A stretch of DNA of 52,544 bases from Stenotrophomonas maltophilia. Lineage in GTDB: Bacteria; Pseudomonadota; Gammaproteobacteria; Xanthomonadales; Xanthomonadaceae. The notes beneath the pieces are model-generated. The model saw only the letters and a list, made by a program, of their open reading frames with translations. It was not told where the DNA came from and did no database searches. The DNA lies in assembly GCF_013464915.1 (NCBI RefSeq), contig NZ_RAVT01000051.1, forward strand, positions 1 to 52,544, in the 5' to 3' direction. This document shows positions 1 to 7,711 of this stretch, one piece after another; positions within the stretch are counted from its first letter, which is position 1; every line of letters starts with the position of its first letter. Position numbers and translations under genes: made by a program.

Positions 1-113
1 TGTGCCGCAGGATGTTGGGGGCCGAGGTTCATCACGTAGTTCCGGATCTCGGTATCCCGCCGATCACCGCGCATGGGGCCGGGGCCGCCCGCCGTCGTCC
101 GCTTCATGTTCAT
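1..113 (-). CDS. NuoD-like complex I subunit, N-terminal fragment cut by the window edge
   Basis: Read on the minus strand from ATG at 113, the first 37 residues contain TEIRNYVMNLGPQHPAA, the hallmark N-terminal motif of the 49-kDa/NuoD subunit of NADH:quinone oxidoreductase (normally followed by HGVLR). The rest lies outside the window. A GGAAG sequence seven bases upstream favours ATG 113 over the in-frame ATG at 140. In a standard nuo operon nuoC would sit immediately upstream; here the upstream DNA is non-coding and then holds the end of an EamA transporter, so this is either a second, non-canonical nuo locus or a displaced fragment. The family call rests on one short but very characteristic motif. 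Confidence 0.6.
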   Translation of the reverse strand, partial: MNMKRTTAGGPGPMRGDRRDTEIRNYVMNLGPQHPAA

Positions 114-344
114 CCAATAGCTTCCGTAGACCGAACGCATTCAGCGGAAGTGCTCAATGCTCCAAGCGTCGATGCTACTTCGACGTGGAAGGCCGGTTAT
201 GGACTGCTTGGTCTGGAATCTGGGCAGAAGTCCAGAGTCAAGCCAATGCACTCCGCGGCCTTGGACCACAGTTCACTTCAGCCGGAGAAGACAACGTTCT
301 TCGGCCACGGCAAGGAAGCAGCGAAGAAGGCGTAGTTCCACAGG
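114..344. other. Non-coding stretch between the NuoD-like start and the EamA gene
   Basis: I see no convincing gene here. The open frames lack ribosome binding sites and show no recognisable protein. The stretch should hold the promoter of the NuoD-like gene and the 3' end signal of the EamA gene, but no clear hairpin terminator is visible. Confidence 0.4.
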
Positions 345-1211
345 CTATGTATTTCCGCGATGCAGCGGGAAAAGGTTCCACCCGAAATTCATCCCCGCCA
401 CGGCAACGAGAATGGCAACGGCCCCTCCGACCTGCGTCGCACCCAGCAGGTGCCCGAAAGCCCATGCATCGACCAGGATGGCGACGATCGGATAGATGAA
501 CGAGAGCACGCCCACCAGCGAGGTCGATATCTTCTGGATCGCACCGTACAGCAAGGTGGACATTAGGCCGGTATGGATGAAGCCGATGGCCAGCAGCAGG
601 CCCCAAGCATGCCGCGAGGATGCGTCACAGGGCCAGGTGGCGAACGGCACCAGCAGCACGCTGCCTACGATCATCTGGATCGCGACGATCACGTGCGGCG
701 GAACTCCCTTGAGGCTCTTGGTGATGGCTGCGGCTATGGCATAGAAGAACGCGGCTGCCAGTGCTAGGCCGATGCCGGCCAGGTAGTCCGGTGTGTGGAA
801 GCCGGCCTGCAGGCCACCGATGACGATCAGCATTACGCCACCAAAGGCCACCCCCAGCCATCCGAGCTTGTTTGCCGTCAGCCCTTCGTTGAAAAACAGC
901 GCCCCCAAGGCCACCAGCATGAAGGGCTGAGTATGGTAGGTCACGGTGGCGACGGCGATAGACGCATGAGAATAGGCTGCAAACAGCAAGCTCCAGTTTA
1001 CGATCAAGGCCACGCCGCCCAGCGCAGCCATCCCCGCCTGCCGAGCATTGAGGACATCCCGGCGCAGCAGGCCCAGGCAGGCGCAGGCCAGCAGCATAGC
1101 GACTGCTCCGAACGCGCAGCGCCAGAACACGACGGAGGCGGCCGGCATCCGTGTTTCGAGCACGAACCAGCCGACCGTGCCAGAGATGACCATCGCCGTG
1201 GTCATCTCCAT
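345..1211 (-). CDS. EamA/DMT-family transporter
   Basis: This is a 288-residue inner-membrane protein built almost entirely of hydrophobic segments, with the ten-helix, two-repeat layout of the drug/metabolite transporter (EamA, RhaT-like) superfamily. Typical features are the opening MVISGTVGWFV segment, the polar FWRCAFGAV turn, and a second half beginning near GIGLALAAAFFYAIAAAITK. Such proteins export amino acids or other small metabolites; the substrate cannot be told from sequence. I chose ATG 1211 because GGGGA lies just upstream; an in-frame TTG at 1235 adds eight residues. The gene is divergent from an XRE-cupin regulator, which probably controls it through the shared 130-bp intergenic region. 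Confidence 0.85.
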   Translation of the reverse strand: MEMTTAMVISGTVGWFVLETRMPAASVVFWRCAFGAVAMLLACACLGLLRRDVLNARQAGMAALGGVALIVNWSLLFAAYSHASIAVATVTYHTQPFMLVALGALFFNEGLTANKLGWLGVAFGGVMLIVIGGLQAGFHTPDYLAGIGLALAAAFFYAIAAAITKSLKGVPPHVIVAIQMIVGSVLLVPFATWPCDASSRHAWGLLLAIGFIHTGLMSTLLYGAIQKISTSLVGVLSFIYPIVAILVDAWAFGHLLGATQVGGAVAILVAVAGMNFGWNLFPLHRGNT

Positions 1212-1268
1212 GATTCCCCGAGTCCTAGTGTTCAAGTGACGCGGCCTTTATCAGAAAAAGATGAAACG

Positions 1269-1331
1269 GTTCGACAGGACGAACAATCGACCGACATAAT
1301 GATCACCATGACTCCGTTCGTCAAGTCGAAC
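1269..1331. promoter_or_regulatory. Pair of GTTCG-N6-CGAAC inverted repeats, putative operators
   Basis: Two matching inverted repeats lie at 1269-1284 and 1316-1331, each with arms GTTCG and CGAAC separated by exactly six bases and followed by AATCG or GATCG. Their starts are 47 bp apart, and the second ends 12 bp before the XRE-cupin start codon. The position between two divergent genes and the repeated design fit binding sites for the dimeric regulator encoded at 1343, with autoregulation. Protein binding is inferred. Confidence 0.6.
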
Positions 1332-1342
1332 GATCGTTTTTT

Positions 1343-1927
1343 ATGGTGAACAGTATGGCGTCAACCTCACAAGCCGCGCAGCCTTCGCCAATCGGTTTGC
1401 TATCGGCGTCACTTAAGCGTGAGCGGGAGCGCCAGGGCCTGTCCGTTTCCGAGTTAGCCAAGCGAGCCGGCATTGCCAAGTCCACGCTCTCGCAGTTGGA
1501 GGCGGGCACCGGCAACCCGAGTTTGGAAACGCTCTGGGCCTTGGCTATGGCGCTGGATGTCCAAGTGACCCGGCTAATCGGCCAGCAGAGAAGCCACCTC
1601 AAAGTCATCCGCGCCGATGAAGGCCCCACCGTGGCTTCGGAGCAGGCCCACTACACCGCCACCCTGCTGGCCGTCTGTCCTGCTGGTGTTCAGCGCGACC
1701 TCTATCGGCTCGCGGTCGAGCCAGGCGCGCCACGGCTGTCCGAGCCGCATCCACCGGGAACGATTGAACATGTCGTCCTCTGTCGCGGACGTGCCCGACT
1801 GGGGCCGGCCGGGCATCTCGTCGAACTGTCCGCAGGCGACTATGCGACCTATTCGGCCGACGAAGCCCACATGTTCGAAGCACTCGAAGCTGGAACCACT
1901 GCCGTCATGTTGATCGAGCACACGTGA
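1343..1927 (+). CDS. XRE-family transcriptional regulator with C-terminal cupin domain
   Basis: This 194-residue protein has an N-terminal helix-turn-helix (about residues 18-75: LKRERERQGLSVSELAKRAG followed by KSTLSQLEAGTGNPSLETLWALA) and a C-terminal cupin-2 sensor domain (about 110-190, with PGTIEHVVLCRGRARL and LSAGDYATYSADEAHMF). The HTH-cupin arrangement is typical of small-molecule-responsive repressors placed beside transporters. The gene is divergent from the EamA transporter, which is its most likely target, and it probably represses itself through the operators at 1269-1331. ATG 1343 is used; ATG 1355 is also possible. Confidence 0.88.
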   Translation: MVNSMASTSQAAQPSPIGLLSASLKRERERQGLSVSELAKRAGIAKSTLSQLEAGTGNPSLETLWALAMALDVQVTRLIGQQRSHLKVIRADEGPTVASEQAHYTATLLAVCPAGVQRDLYRLAVEPGAPRLSEPHPPGTIEHVVLCRGRARLGPAGHLVELSAGDYATYSADEAHMFEALEAGTTAVMLIEHT

Positions 1928-2096
1928 TGCACGACAACCGATGCAGGGCGATCAACTAAACGGAGTCAGGAAATCGCCGGCCCTGTGTGTCGCCCCAATC
2001 TCCCACGAGGCCAGCGAGTAGTCCCGCTGGCTGCGCCTGATTGTTGATTTCATTGAGCATTCCTTTTCCTGAGGGAACAGGACGGGTGAGTGAAAC

Positions 2097-2121
2097 AAAA
2101 AAAGCCCCCTCGCGGGGGCCC
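2097..2121 (-). terminator. Intrinsic terminator of the 2140-2622 gene
   Basis: A GCCCCC/GGGGGC stem with a TCGC loop (2104-2119) is followed on the minus strand by an uninterrupted T run. It lies directly downstream of the minus-strand gene ending at 2140 and closes the 3913-2140 operon. Confidence 0.85.
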
Positions 2122-2139
2122 AAAGGACATGGTCCGATC

Positions 2140-2622
2140 TCACAGGCTGGTAGAGCGCCAAAGATTGCCTAAGACGCCACCTGCGATCAGCGCCACGGGC
2201 AGGAGTGCCATCAGAGCCATTGGGGGCACGAACGTGAAAAAGTTTCGCTCCCCCTCCCCCAAGCCCGGATAGAACAGGCCCACGGCAACGCTAGCCAACT
2301 GCAGGGCGACGACGAAGAGCAAGCCTACCAAGGCGCCCTTTCCAAAGCCTCCCTTGCGTGGCGACACCAGGAGCCCGCTGGCCCTTGCGGCACGCACACG
2401 GGCCGCTCGCCAGTTCAACACGTAGAGCAAGGCCAACAGGAGCAGCACGGCTGCCCCGCCCGCAGCAGACACGCCGGCTTGCCAGCCGTAACCCAGGTTC
2501 TGGCCGATCTCCTGAGCACCGGCAAGAAACAGCAAGCCCGCGCCACCGAGGATGACGGTGGCCGGTGCCAGCAAGCCCCACTGCATGTGACCGCCGGGGC
2601 TGTGATGAGCGTTGTAAGACAT
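2140..2622 (-). CDS. Small integral membrane protein, unknown function
   Basis: This 160-residue protein has four predicted membrane segments: about residues 14-35 (LLAPATVILGGAGLLFLAG), 45-68 (an alanine/leucine-rich stretch), 97-118 (GALVGLLFVVALQLASVAVG) and 135-153 (MALMALLPVALIAGGVLG). A basic loop lies between the second and third segments. ATG 2622 is preceded by GGAGGT at good spacing, so the longer in-frame extension is rejected. It is the last gene of a three-gene minus-strand run with a lipoprotein and a secreted protein, and is followed by a clear terminator. I do not recognise the family; a role in an envelope complex is a guess from its neighbours. Confidence 0.75.
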   Translation of the reverse strand: MSYNAHHSPGGHMQWGLLAPATVILGGAGLLFLAGAQEIGQNLGYGWQAGVSAAGGAAVLLLLALLYVLNWRAARVRAARASGLLVSPRKGGFGKGALVGLLFVVALQLASVAVGLFYPGLGEGERNFFTFVPPMALMALLPVALIAGGVLGNLWRSTSL

Positions 2623-2681
2623 GGGACCTCCTTGAAGTGGTGTTCCCTTCATGCATAGCGCGATTTGGCGCCCTGGCAAGG

Positions 2682-3044
2682 TCAACCCTTTTTCTGGGCT
2701 CCGACCGGCACCCAGCCGGTGGGTTGCTTCTCAAAGACGAAGTCGTAGGCCGACGGCACGGGGACGGGGTCGGGCTTCAACTGCTGCTCGCCCTGGAACC
2801 CGACCACGTCCAACGTTCCACCGGTCACGCACGTGGCCCTTTGAGGACCACTGGACGTGCAATCCGCGGTGAGGTCTTTCCAACCCCGAACCTCGATTCG
2901 TTGGCCCATTTCGCTGGAGAGGTTGGCATTGGCATGCGCCTCGTAAGCGTGGGCGACCTGTTCGATGTTGGGCAAATCCGCCTTGCTGCTGCAGGCGGCC
3001 AAGCCCACGGTGATCAGAGCGAGGGAAACGAGGGTTGCTTTCAT
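2682..3044 (-). CDS. Small lipoprotein, unknown function
   Basis: This 120-residue precursor has a typical lipoprotein signal: MKATLVSLALITVGLAACSS, with lipobox LAAC and cysteine 18 as the predicted lipidated residue. The mature part of about 100 residues has two further cysteines (DCTSSGPQRATC) that could form a disulphide. Its ATG overlaps the stop of the upstream secreted protein by four bases, so the two are translationally coupled. The family is not recognised. It probably sits in the outer or inner membrane facing the periplasm, alongside the products of 3041-3913 and 2140-2622. Confidence 0.75.
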   Translation of the reverse strand: MKATLVSLALITVGLAACSSKADLPNIEQVAHAYEAHANANLSSEMGQRIEVRGWKDLTADCTSSGPQRATCVTGGTLDVVGFQGEQQLKPDPVPVPSAYDFVFEKQPTGWVPVGAQKKG

Positions 3045-3913
3045 GCCGGTGCTCCTTGCGTTTTGGTCAAATCAACGTCGATGGTTTCGTCGCGGTAACC
3101 CAGTCTGACTTTCTCTATCGTCACGTCCATCTTCGGCACCGTGCCGTCCACCCAAACCCGGTTGACGGAGAACACCACCAGATCGTCTCGGTAGCTGCGA
3201 CCTTGTCGTGCGAGATTGGCGGCCTCTTGGGTGTCCATTCGGACCAGCAGGTGGAAGCGGCCGGCGTTGGGTGGGCTGGACACACCACCGGTGGTGCGGT
3301 GGCCCCACGGCACAAAGCCCTTGCCGGTGACGCTTTGTCCCGCCGCGGACACCTGCGGCATCGGGATGAATCCTTCCAGCACCCCACGGTCGGCTCGGTA
3401 GGCGACGTCCCCCATGGATTGGAACGTGGGACGAAGGGCGAACCGCCGGATGCCCTTGAAGCGCTGCAGGCGCGCGTCGAAAGCCGGCCCATAACGGCGC
3501 TCGATGGCGGCCGGATCATTGCCCGAGATGCCGTTGGCGCCCTGGGCCTTCGTGTCCATCAGCCACCACTGCCTCAGGCACCATTGGCGTTTGTCGGCGT
3601 CGATGCGATAGGTCGAATGGGCCATGGCGAGCAACTGCATGTCGCAGGTGTCCACGCCCCCACCCCCGACAGCCGTCACCCCGGCCCGCAGGTGCTGAAT
3701 CCCTTCCAAGACATCCTGGTCCAGATCCCAGTAAGTCCCGGCCGGCTCGAGGTAAGGGCTCCGCGTCCTATCGCCGACCACTTTGGGCGTGCCTTGGATG
3801 GCTCGGCCGATGTGGCGAAGCAGGTCCGATCCGGCCCCCGATTGTGCCTGCGCTCCAGCCGCCGCAGTCAGGGCAAACGCCCCGGTCAGCACGGCCCTTC
3901 TAACTCCCTTCAT
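3041..3913 (-). CDS. Secreted periplasmic protein, unknown function
   Basis: This 290-residue protein starts at MKGVRRAVLTGAFALTAAAGAQAQ, a clean Sec signal peptide with cleavage likely after AQA. The mature region has an acidic motif LEPAGTYWDLDQDVLEG, two cysteine positions (DTCDM and QWCLRQ) and a glycine-rich VTAVGGGGVD stretch. I cannot assign a family. The ATG at 3913 fits better than the ATG at 3931, which would put six residues before the signal. It opens an operon with a lipoprotein and a four-segment membrane protein, which suggests three parts of one envelope-associated assembly. Conjugation-related secreted proteins often look like this, but no diagnostic motif is present. Confidence 0.72.
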   Translation of the reverse strand: MKGVRRAVLTGAFALTAAAGAQAQSGAGSDLLRHIGRAIQGTPKVVGDRTRSPYLEPAGTYWDLDQDVLEGIQHLRAGVTAVGGGGVDTCDMQLLAMAHSTYRIDADKRQWCLRQWWLMDTKAQGANGISGNDPAAIERRYGPAFDARLQRFKGIRRFALRPTFQSMGDVAYRADRGVLEGFIPMPQVSAAGQSVTGKGFVPWGHRTTGGVSSPPNAGRFHLLVRMDTQEAANLARQGRSYRDDLVVFSVNRVWVDGTVPKMDVTIEKVRLGYRDETIDVDLTKTQGAPA

Positions 3914-4038
3914 GGAACCCCCTGTTCCCACCGATTGATTTGGGACCTTGCAGCCAACTTACGTGCCACGTAGAGTCTACCCGGGGCGTAGCCTCTGGGT
4001 CATCCTGTCCGCATGCCTGCATTGCATCCGTTCAGCCA

Positions 4039-4422
4039 GTGACCTCTGCCCCGCCCGCTCCCCGAGCCGTGGTGGCCGCGCGTTTGCGCCAAGCCCGCGT
4101 CCTGCGGGGCTTTAGCCAACGCGAGGTCGGAGTGCGGATGGGGATGGACAAGGACGCAGCGTCGGCCCGCATCTCTCGGTATGAATCCGAGGGCATGTCG
4201 ATCAGCCTGGAAGCCCTCTTCGAGCTGGCCCAGGCCTTGGAAGTGCCCCCGGCCTATCTCTTGGCGACCAGCCCGGCGATGGCCGATGCGATCTTGGCTT
4301 TGGGGGAGCAGAGCGCGGCTCAGCAGGAACGTTTTGCCGAACTGCTGGGCGTTTTGGGTGAGCTGCCGGCGAAGAAGCGCAACGCACTCATCGAACAAGT
4401 GTTGTCGCCCACCAAGGACTAG
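4039..4422 (+). CDS. XRE-family HTH regulator
   Basis: This 127-residue cytoplasmic protein has an N-terminal Cro/C1-type helix-turn-helix at about residues 13-70 (RLRQARVLRGFSQREVGVRM, then RISRYESEGMSISLEALFELAQALEVPPAYLL). The C-terminal 50 residues are helical and acidic (DAILALGEQSAAQQERFAEL), possibly for dimerisation. The start is uncertain: GTG 4039 (VTSAPPAP) leaves a normal N-terminus, and it overlaps the stop of a nine-codon reading frame starting at 4013, a possible leader. It lies divergent from the secreted-protein operon at 3913 and may regulate it. Confidence 0.75.
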   Translation: MTSAPPAPRAVVAARLRQARVLRGFSQREVGVRMGMDKDAASARISRYESEGMSISLEALFELAQALEVPPAYLLATSPAMADAILALGEQSAAQQERFAELLGVLGELPAKKRNALIEQVLSPTKD

Positions 4423-4452
4423 GACATCGGCGAACAAGGACGAATCGACCCG

Positions 4453-4815
4453 ATGTGGACATGGATCACCCACCTCTGCCGCCGCAATAGGACGGAGCCC
4501 ACCCGGTCCGCCATTGCCATGGCCACGCTGATCGAACTGAACATGCTGGAGCTCAACGCAGCGGAGGCCCGCAACCGCGTTGAACTGGACCCACCGGGGC
4601 ATGAAGCAGCACTTCTTGAGAGATTCAAGGCATCGGCCCAGCTGATCCTCAACGAAAAGCCTCCATCCGACGCCGCAGACTCGACCTGGGAATCCCTTGG
4701 CCAGAAGGCACGCCGCCTAAACCGAGGATTCGCAGACCTCCGATTGCAACTCTCCCCGCCAGCGATCGTTGGTGGGGATACAGAGCGGCGCGACAATACG
4801 CGTCCGGTCCTTTAA
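4453..4815 (+). CDS. Hypothetical protein
   Basis: This 120-residue open frame follows the XRE gene by 30 bp on the same strand. It encodes a mostly helical, charged protein (MATLIELNMLELNAAEARNRV, then GFADLRLQLSPPAIVGG) with no membrane segment or recognised motif. The last four bases overlap the end of the convergent gene at 4812. Codon use fits a real gene and no better frame covers the interval, but no family is recognised. Confidence 0.45.
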   Translation: MWTWITHLCRRNRTEPTRSAIAMATLIELNMLELNAAEARNRVELDPPGHEAALLERFKASAQLILNEKPPSDAADSTWESLGQKARRLNRGFADLRLQLSPPAIVGGDTERRDNTRPVL

Positions 4816-5600
4816 GACGGCCAGGCCAGCTCTTCCATGCGGGCTTTCCTCCGTTGCATGTAGTGCAACATCCCGCTGGCGCACTGCTCAACAACGGGGC
4901 TTTCCTCAAAGGCCCCAACCCCAACCGCCGTCAGTGCTGCAATGACGCACAAGTTGGTGGTGGCCACCGCGTTGACGGTGGTCTGAAACAGAATGGCCGC
5001 CGGCACGTGCGCTCCGATCTGTCCATTGGGATCTTGATACATCACCCGAATGGCCTTCCCGCCATGGACCAGCCCGCAAAGAGGGTCCCACGAATTGGTC
5101 ACCGTCCGAGCCAGCTTCTGAGGCTCATCGTCCTGCCCGATGCGTGCAATGGCCTGCTCCACGTCCGCGGCAAGGTCTTTGAGGGCAATAGCCACCCACT
5201 TTCCTTTCTCGTTCTTCTTTCGGGGGCCGCGATCTTCCTGGAGAAAGTCCGCCAGCTGTTCGTCGTCGGCAAGGAACTGGACAAACACCGCCCGCAGGAA
5301 TTGCTCAATCTGGGAGCGGTGCATCGCCAAGGCCACCGCTGGAAGATCGACGGGATGGGTCTCCAGGAGGAACAGCAACGCACGCCCGTAGTCCATCGAG
5401 GCCCTCAACAGCTGGAACGTCACCCGGTGCCGCTCACTGCTGGCGGGAACAGTGATGCGGGCCATGCAGGACATGTTCAATTCCAGACTGGCCTTGGCCT
5501 CTCTGGCCTCCTGTGCGATGTCCAACGCCGTGGGCAGGCGCTTTGCGGTCTGCGACTCCCGCGCATCACGGTTCGCATCCTTCAACGATTTTTGCGTCAT
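4812..5600 (-). CDS. Hypothetical protein, mostly helical, resembling DUF6988-type proteins
   Basis: This 262-residue protein has a basic N-terminus (SLKDANRDARESQTAKR), an internal helical region with RHRVTFQLLRASMDYGRALLF and HRSQIEQFLRAVFVQFL, a conserved-looking LCGLVHGG segment and a C-terminal hydrophobic stretch TTNLCVIAALTAVGVGAF that may touch the membrane. The RSQIEQFLRAVF and GLVHGG motifs recall a group of HEPN-like helical proteins often found in phage-defence islands; this is a resemblance, not an assignment. Its ATG overlaps the stop of the upstream UDG-fold gene by four bases, so both are expressed together. Confidence 0.7.
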   Translation of the reverse strand: MTQKSLKDANRDARESQTAKRLPTALDIAQEAREAKASLELNMSCMARITVPASSERHRVTFQLLRASMDYGRALLFLLETHPVDLPAVALAMHRSQIEQFLRAVFVQFLADDEQLADFLQEDRGPRKKNEKGKWVAIALKDLAADVEQAIARIGQDDEPQKLARTVTNSWDPLCGLVHGGKAIRVMYQDPNGQIGAHVPAAILFQTTVNAVATTNLCVIAALTAVGVGAFEESPVVEQCASGMLHYMQRRKARMEELAWPS

Positions 5601-6298
5601 GTCCTTTGCCTTTCACTCCCGCATTTCAAAAGATGCCTCAGAGCTGCGGCACGATCCTCCCAGCGGTCTACGTTCCAAGATGGATGGTAGACCCAAGTCA
5701 TCCACGCCCATCCATTGCCGTAATCGAGAGACCACACGTGGCGCTCCTCCAGATAGCGCCGCCTCCTGCCCTGTGAGTTTGCATGGCGAGCCTGGAAGGT
5801 AGGCTGGTCCGACCGCTTCCCGTGCTCGAACATTCGCCAAGCGGTGCGGCCAAGCACAAGAATCACCTCTGGCCGAAGCAGAGGGAGGATCACCTCTACC
5901 AACAACTTCCCGCCTTGACTGAAGTCGGTTCCAAACGGACGGTGCCCAGCTCTCGTGCCGGCGAAGCGTTGGGACAAGTTGCAAAATGCAACGTGCTGCC
6001 AGGCATTGGCGGCATCCACAACCTTTGGGCTGCTTTGACCAGTCAGCAGGCGATCCAGCTCATCAAAGAACTTCCCACCACCTTTCCTGTTGCAAGTCTC
6101 CATGTCGCCGAACGTTTCGCGGGTGAAAGGACGAGTGATAACGGGGTCGTCGGTCCACCCAGCCTCCCGGTAGTGGGACTCGCCAAGTAGCAAGACGCGG
6201 CGCCCTTCAACTCCCTTCCAGTAGCCGCGGCCGACGTAGGGCACGAAGGCCACCTCTGACGGCCACGCTTCCATGTTCAATTCAGCCGAATCATCCAT
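5597..6298 (-). CDS. Uracil-DNA-glycosylase-fold-like protein
   Basis: This 233-residue protein shows the outline of the uracil-DNA glycosylase superfamily: a beta strand with RRVLLLGESHY near residues 33-43 (the usual first-motif position), a middle EVILVLGRTAWRMF strand-helix near 155, and a C-terminal WVYHPSW motif at the position of the family's HPS motif. The first motif has GESHY rather than the glycosylase GxDPY, so base-excision activity is doubtful; related divergent proteins appear in defence loci. It is coupled by a four-base overlap to the helical protein at 4812-5600 and is divergent from a second UDG-fold-like gene 176 bp away. Confidence 0.6.
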   Translation of the reverse strand: MDDSAELNMEAWPSEVAFVPYVGRGYWKGVEGRRVLLLGESHYREAGWTDDPVITRPFTRETFGDMETCNRKGGGKFFDELDRLLTGQSSPKVVDAANAWQHVAFCNLSQRFAGTRAGHRPFGTDFSQGGKLLVEVILPLLRPEVILVLGRTAWRMFEHGKRSDQPTFQARHANSQGRRRRYLEERHVWSLDYGNGWAWMTWVYHPSWNVDRWEDRAAALRHLLKCGSERQRT

Positions 6299-6474
6299 GC
6301 CATTGACCTTCGTATGATGGTGTCAGGCTACTCCACACCGTGCTGCCACGCACTATTGCACACCATCCCATGCCATCCGATTTTTCGCCACATCTAGCCG
6401 ACAAAAATCTCTTGCATACCGTTCGCACGTGCATTAACTGTATGGGCCTTCAAGGATCATGCGGGGGGGGCCCG

Positions 6475-7563
6475 ATGACAACTCACCACGGCTGGCAGGC
6501 GTGCCGCGCATGCCATGCACCAGGGCTTGATGTGCGTGTAGAGGGAGGCTGGCACCTCCGTGCCAATCCCGGCTACTGGGGAACCAGCGCCCCCAAAACC
6601 TTGGTCCTGGGCTTTTCCAAAGGGGCCACCCAAATTGCCGCCGCCCAACAGGGGAGCTTCGATGGGGTCGCCTTTGCAGGTGCCATGCGCCCTCGCCTCG
6701 CAGCCGTGTTGCACGAGCTTGGGGTTGATCTGGGTGGGCAGACGATCGACGACGCCCTGACCGCCGAAAGCCGCCACATGGGCGCCGCCTCCTTGGTGCG
6801 CTGTGGGTTGTCGTTGATGGAGAACGGCAAGTTGGTGAGCAGTGGCACCATCATGCCCAAGGCCATGCGTTCGTCGTTGCCTTTGGAAACCATGAAAACA
6901 TGCGTGGCACGCCACTTGGATCCGCTTCCTGACAGCGTGGAGCGCGTGGTCTTGTTGGGGACCACCGATGCCTACGTGAAGGGGGTCAAGGCGCTCATGC
7001 GCCAACAGTTCAACGACTTCCAAGACCTCAACGAGGTGGCCTTTCGCGCCCAGGGCCGGACGTGGGTATTTGCCTCACATCCCAGCCCGGCCAACGGCAC
7101 TTTTCAAGCGTGGATCGACGGCGACGTCACCACCGAACCCGGCCGCAAGAAACAGCTGGCGCTCCAAGCATTGGGCCACAAGGCCCCAGCGCAGCCCTCG
7201 CCAACTCCGTCTTGCCTCGCACCGGCACCGATCCAGCGTGCCGCGCCGCCTGACCCGATTTCACCAGCTAGGGCGTCCAACGGCGACCGCTTTGCCCGAG
7301 CCTTCCACCTGGTTCGCCACGATGGAAGGGTGATCGTCCCGGTGCGGATGAGGGACCGAGACACGGGAAACGTGGCGTTCCGGGTAGCCAAGATGGGCAA
7401 CACCAAGGATGGCCAGCGCGAGATCCACGACGAAGCTGAGTTGTTGCGCTTGTGCGAGAGCGGGCAATACCAGGTGCGCGCCCAACCGTTGGACAAGTCC
7501 ACCCCGGCCAACTTTGTTCGGCCGCTGCTCAACCACCGGATCGTGAGGACCCCTGCCCATTGA
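6475..7563 (+). CDS. UDG-fold-like protein with C-terminal extension
   Basis: From ATG 6475 this is a 362-residue protein. The first half repeats the glycosylase-superfamily pattern: PKTLVLGFSKG near residue 43, SVERVVLLGTTDAYV near 160 and WVFASHPSPANG near 203 (the HPS motif). After a proline-rich linker (about 240-275) a C-terminal domain of about 90 residues carries GRVIVPVRMRDRDTGNVAFRV. Opening cysteines (CRAC) could bind metal; an in-frame extension upstream to 6340 or 6442 adds CINC, which would complete a zinc-type CxxC pair. A run of eight G bases at 6463-6470 sits either in the ribosome-binding position or inside the coding sequence, so the start is uncertain. Confidence 0.62.
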   Translation: MTTHHGWQACRACHAPGLDVRVEGGWHLRANPGYWGTSAPKTLVLGFSKGATQIAAAQQGSFDGVAFAGAMRPRLAAVLHELGVDLGGQTIDDALTAESRHMGAASLVRCGLSLMENGKLVSSGTIMPKAMRSSLPLETMKTCVARHLDPLPDSVERVVLLGTTDAYVKGVKALMRQQFNDFQDLNEVAFRAQGRTWVFASHPSPANGTFQAWIDGDVTTEPGRKKQLALQALGHKAPAQPSPTPSCLAPAPIQRAAPPDPISPARASNGDRFARAFHLVRHDGRVIVPVRMRDRDTGNVAFRVAKMGNTKDGQREIHDEAELLRLCESGQYQVRAQPLDKSTPANFVRPLLNHRIVRTPAH

Positions 7564-7711
7564 TCGCCGCACGGAGTGCCAAGCCCTCGCAAAGCAACAA
7601 GCGAACCATTTCGCTGGCATGCAGCCCCTCTCGGGCTGCCGCCTGCTCCAGCCGGTCTTTCAACTCCTGCGGCACACGAACGGCCATCTGCACGTAGGGT
7701 GGACGGCTCAC
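7529..7711 (-). CDS. Small ribbon-helix-helix type DNA-binding protein
   Basis: This 60-residue protein starts at GTG 7711. Its core VQMAVRVPQELKDRLEQAAA followed by REGLHASEMVRLLLCEGLAL is the beta-helix-helix of Arc/MetJ (RHH) regulators. It is the last gene of a four-gene string in which neighbours overlap by four bases; the GTGA at 7708-7711 is both its start and the stop of the preceding gene. Its 3' end overlaps the convergent UDG-fold-like gene by 35 bp. Confidence 0.72.
   Translation of the reverse strand: MSRPPYVQMAVRVPQELKDRLEQAAAREGLHASEMVRLLLCEGLALRAAINGQGSSRSGG

Noticed and set aside
2..606. Several long open frames at the left edge
   Set aside because: They lack ribosome binding sites and recognisable protein, and overlap the NuoD-like start or the EamA gene in other frames. 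High GC makes such frames common.
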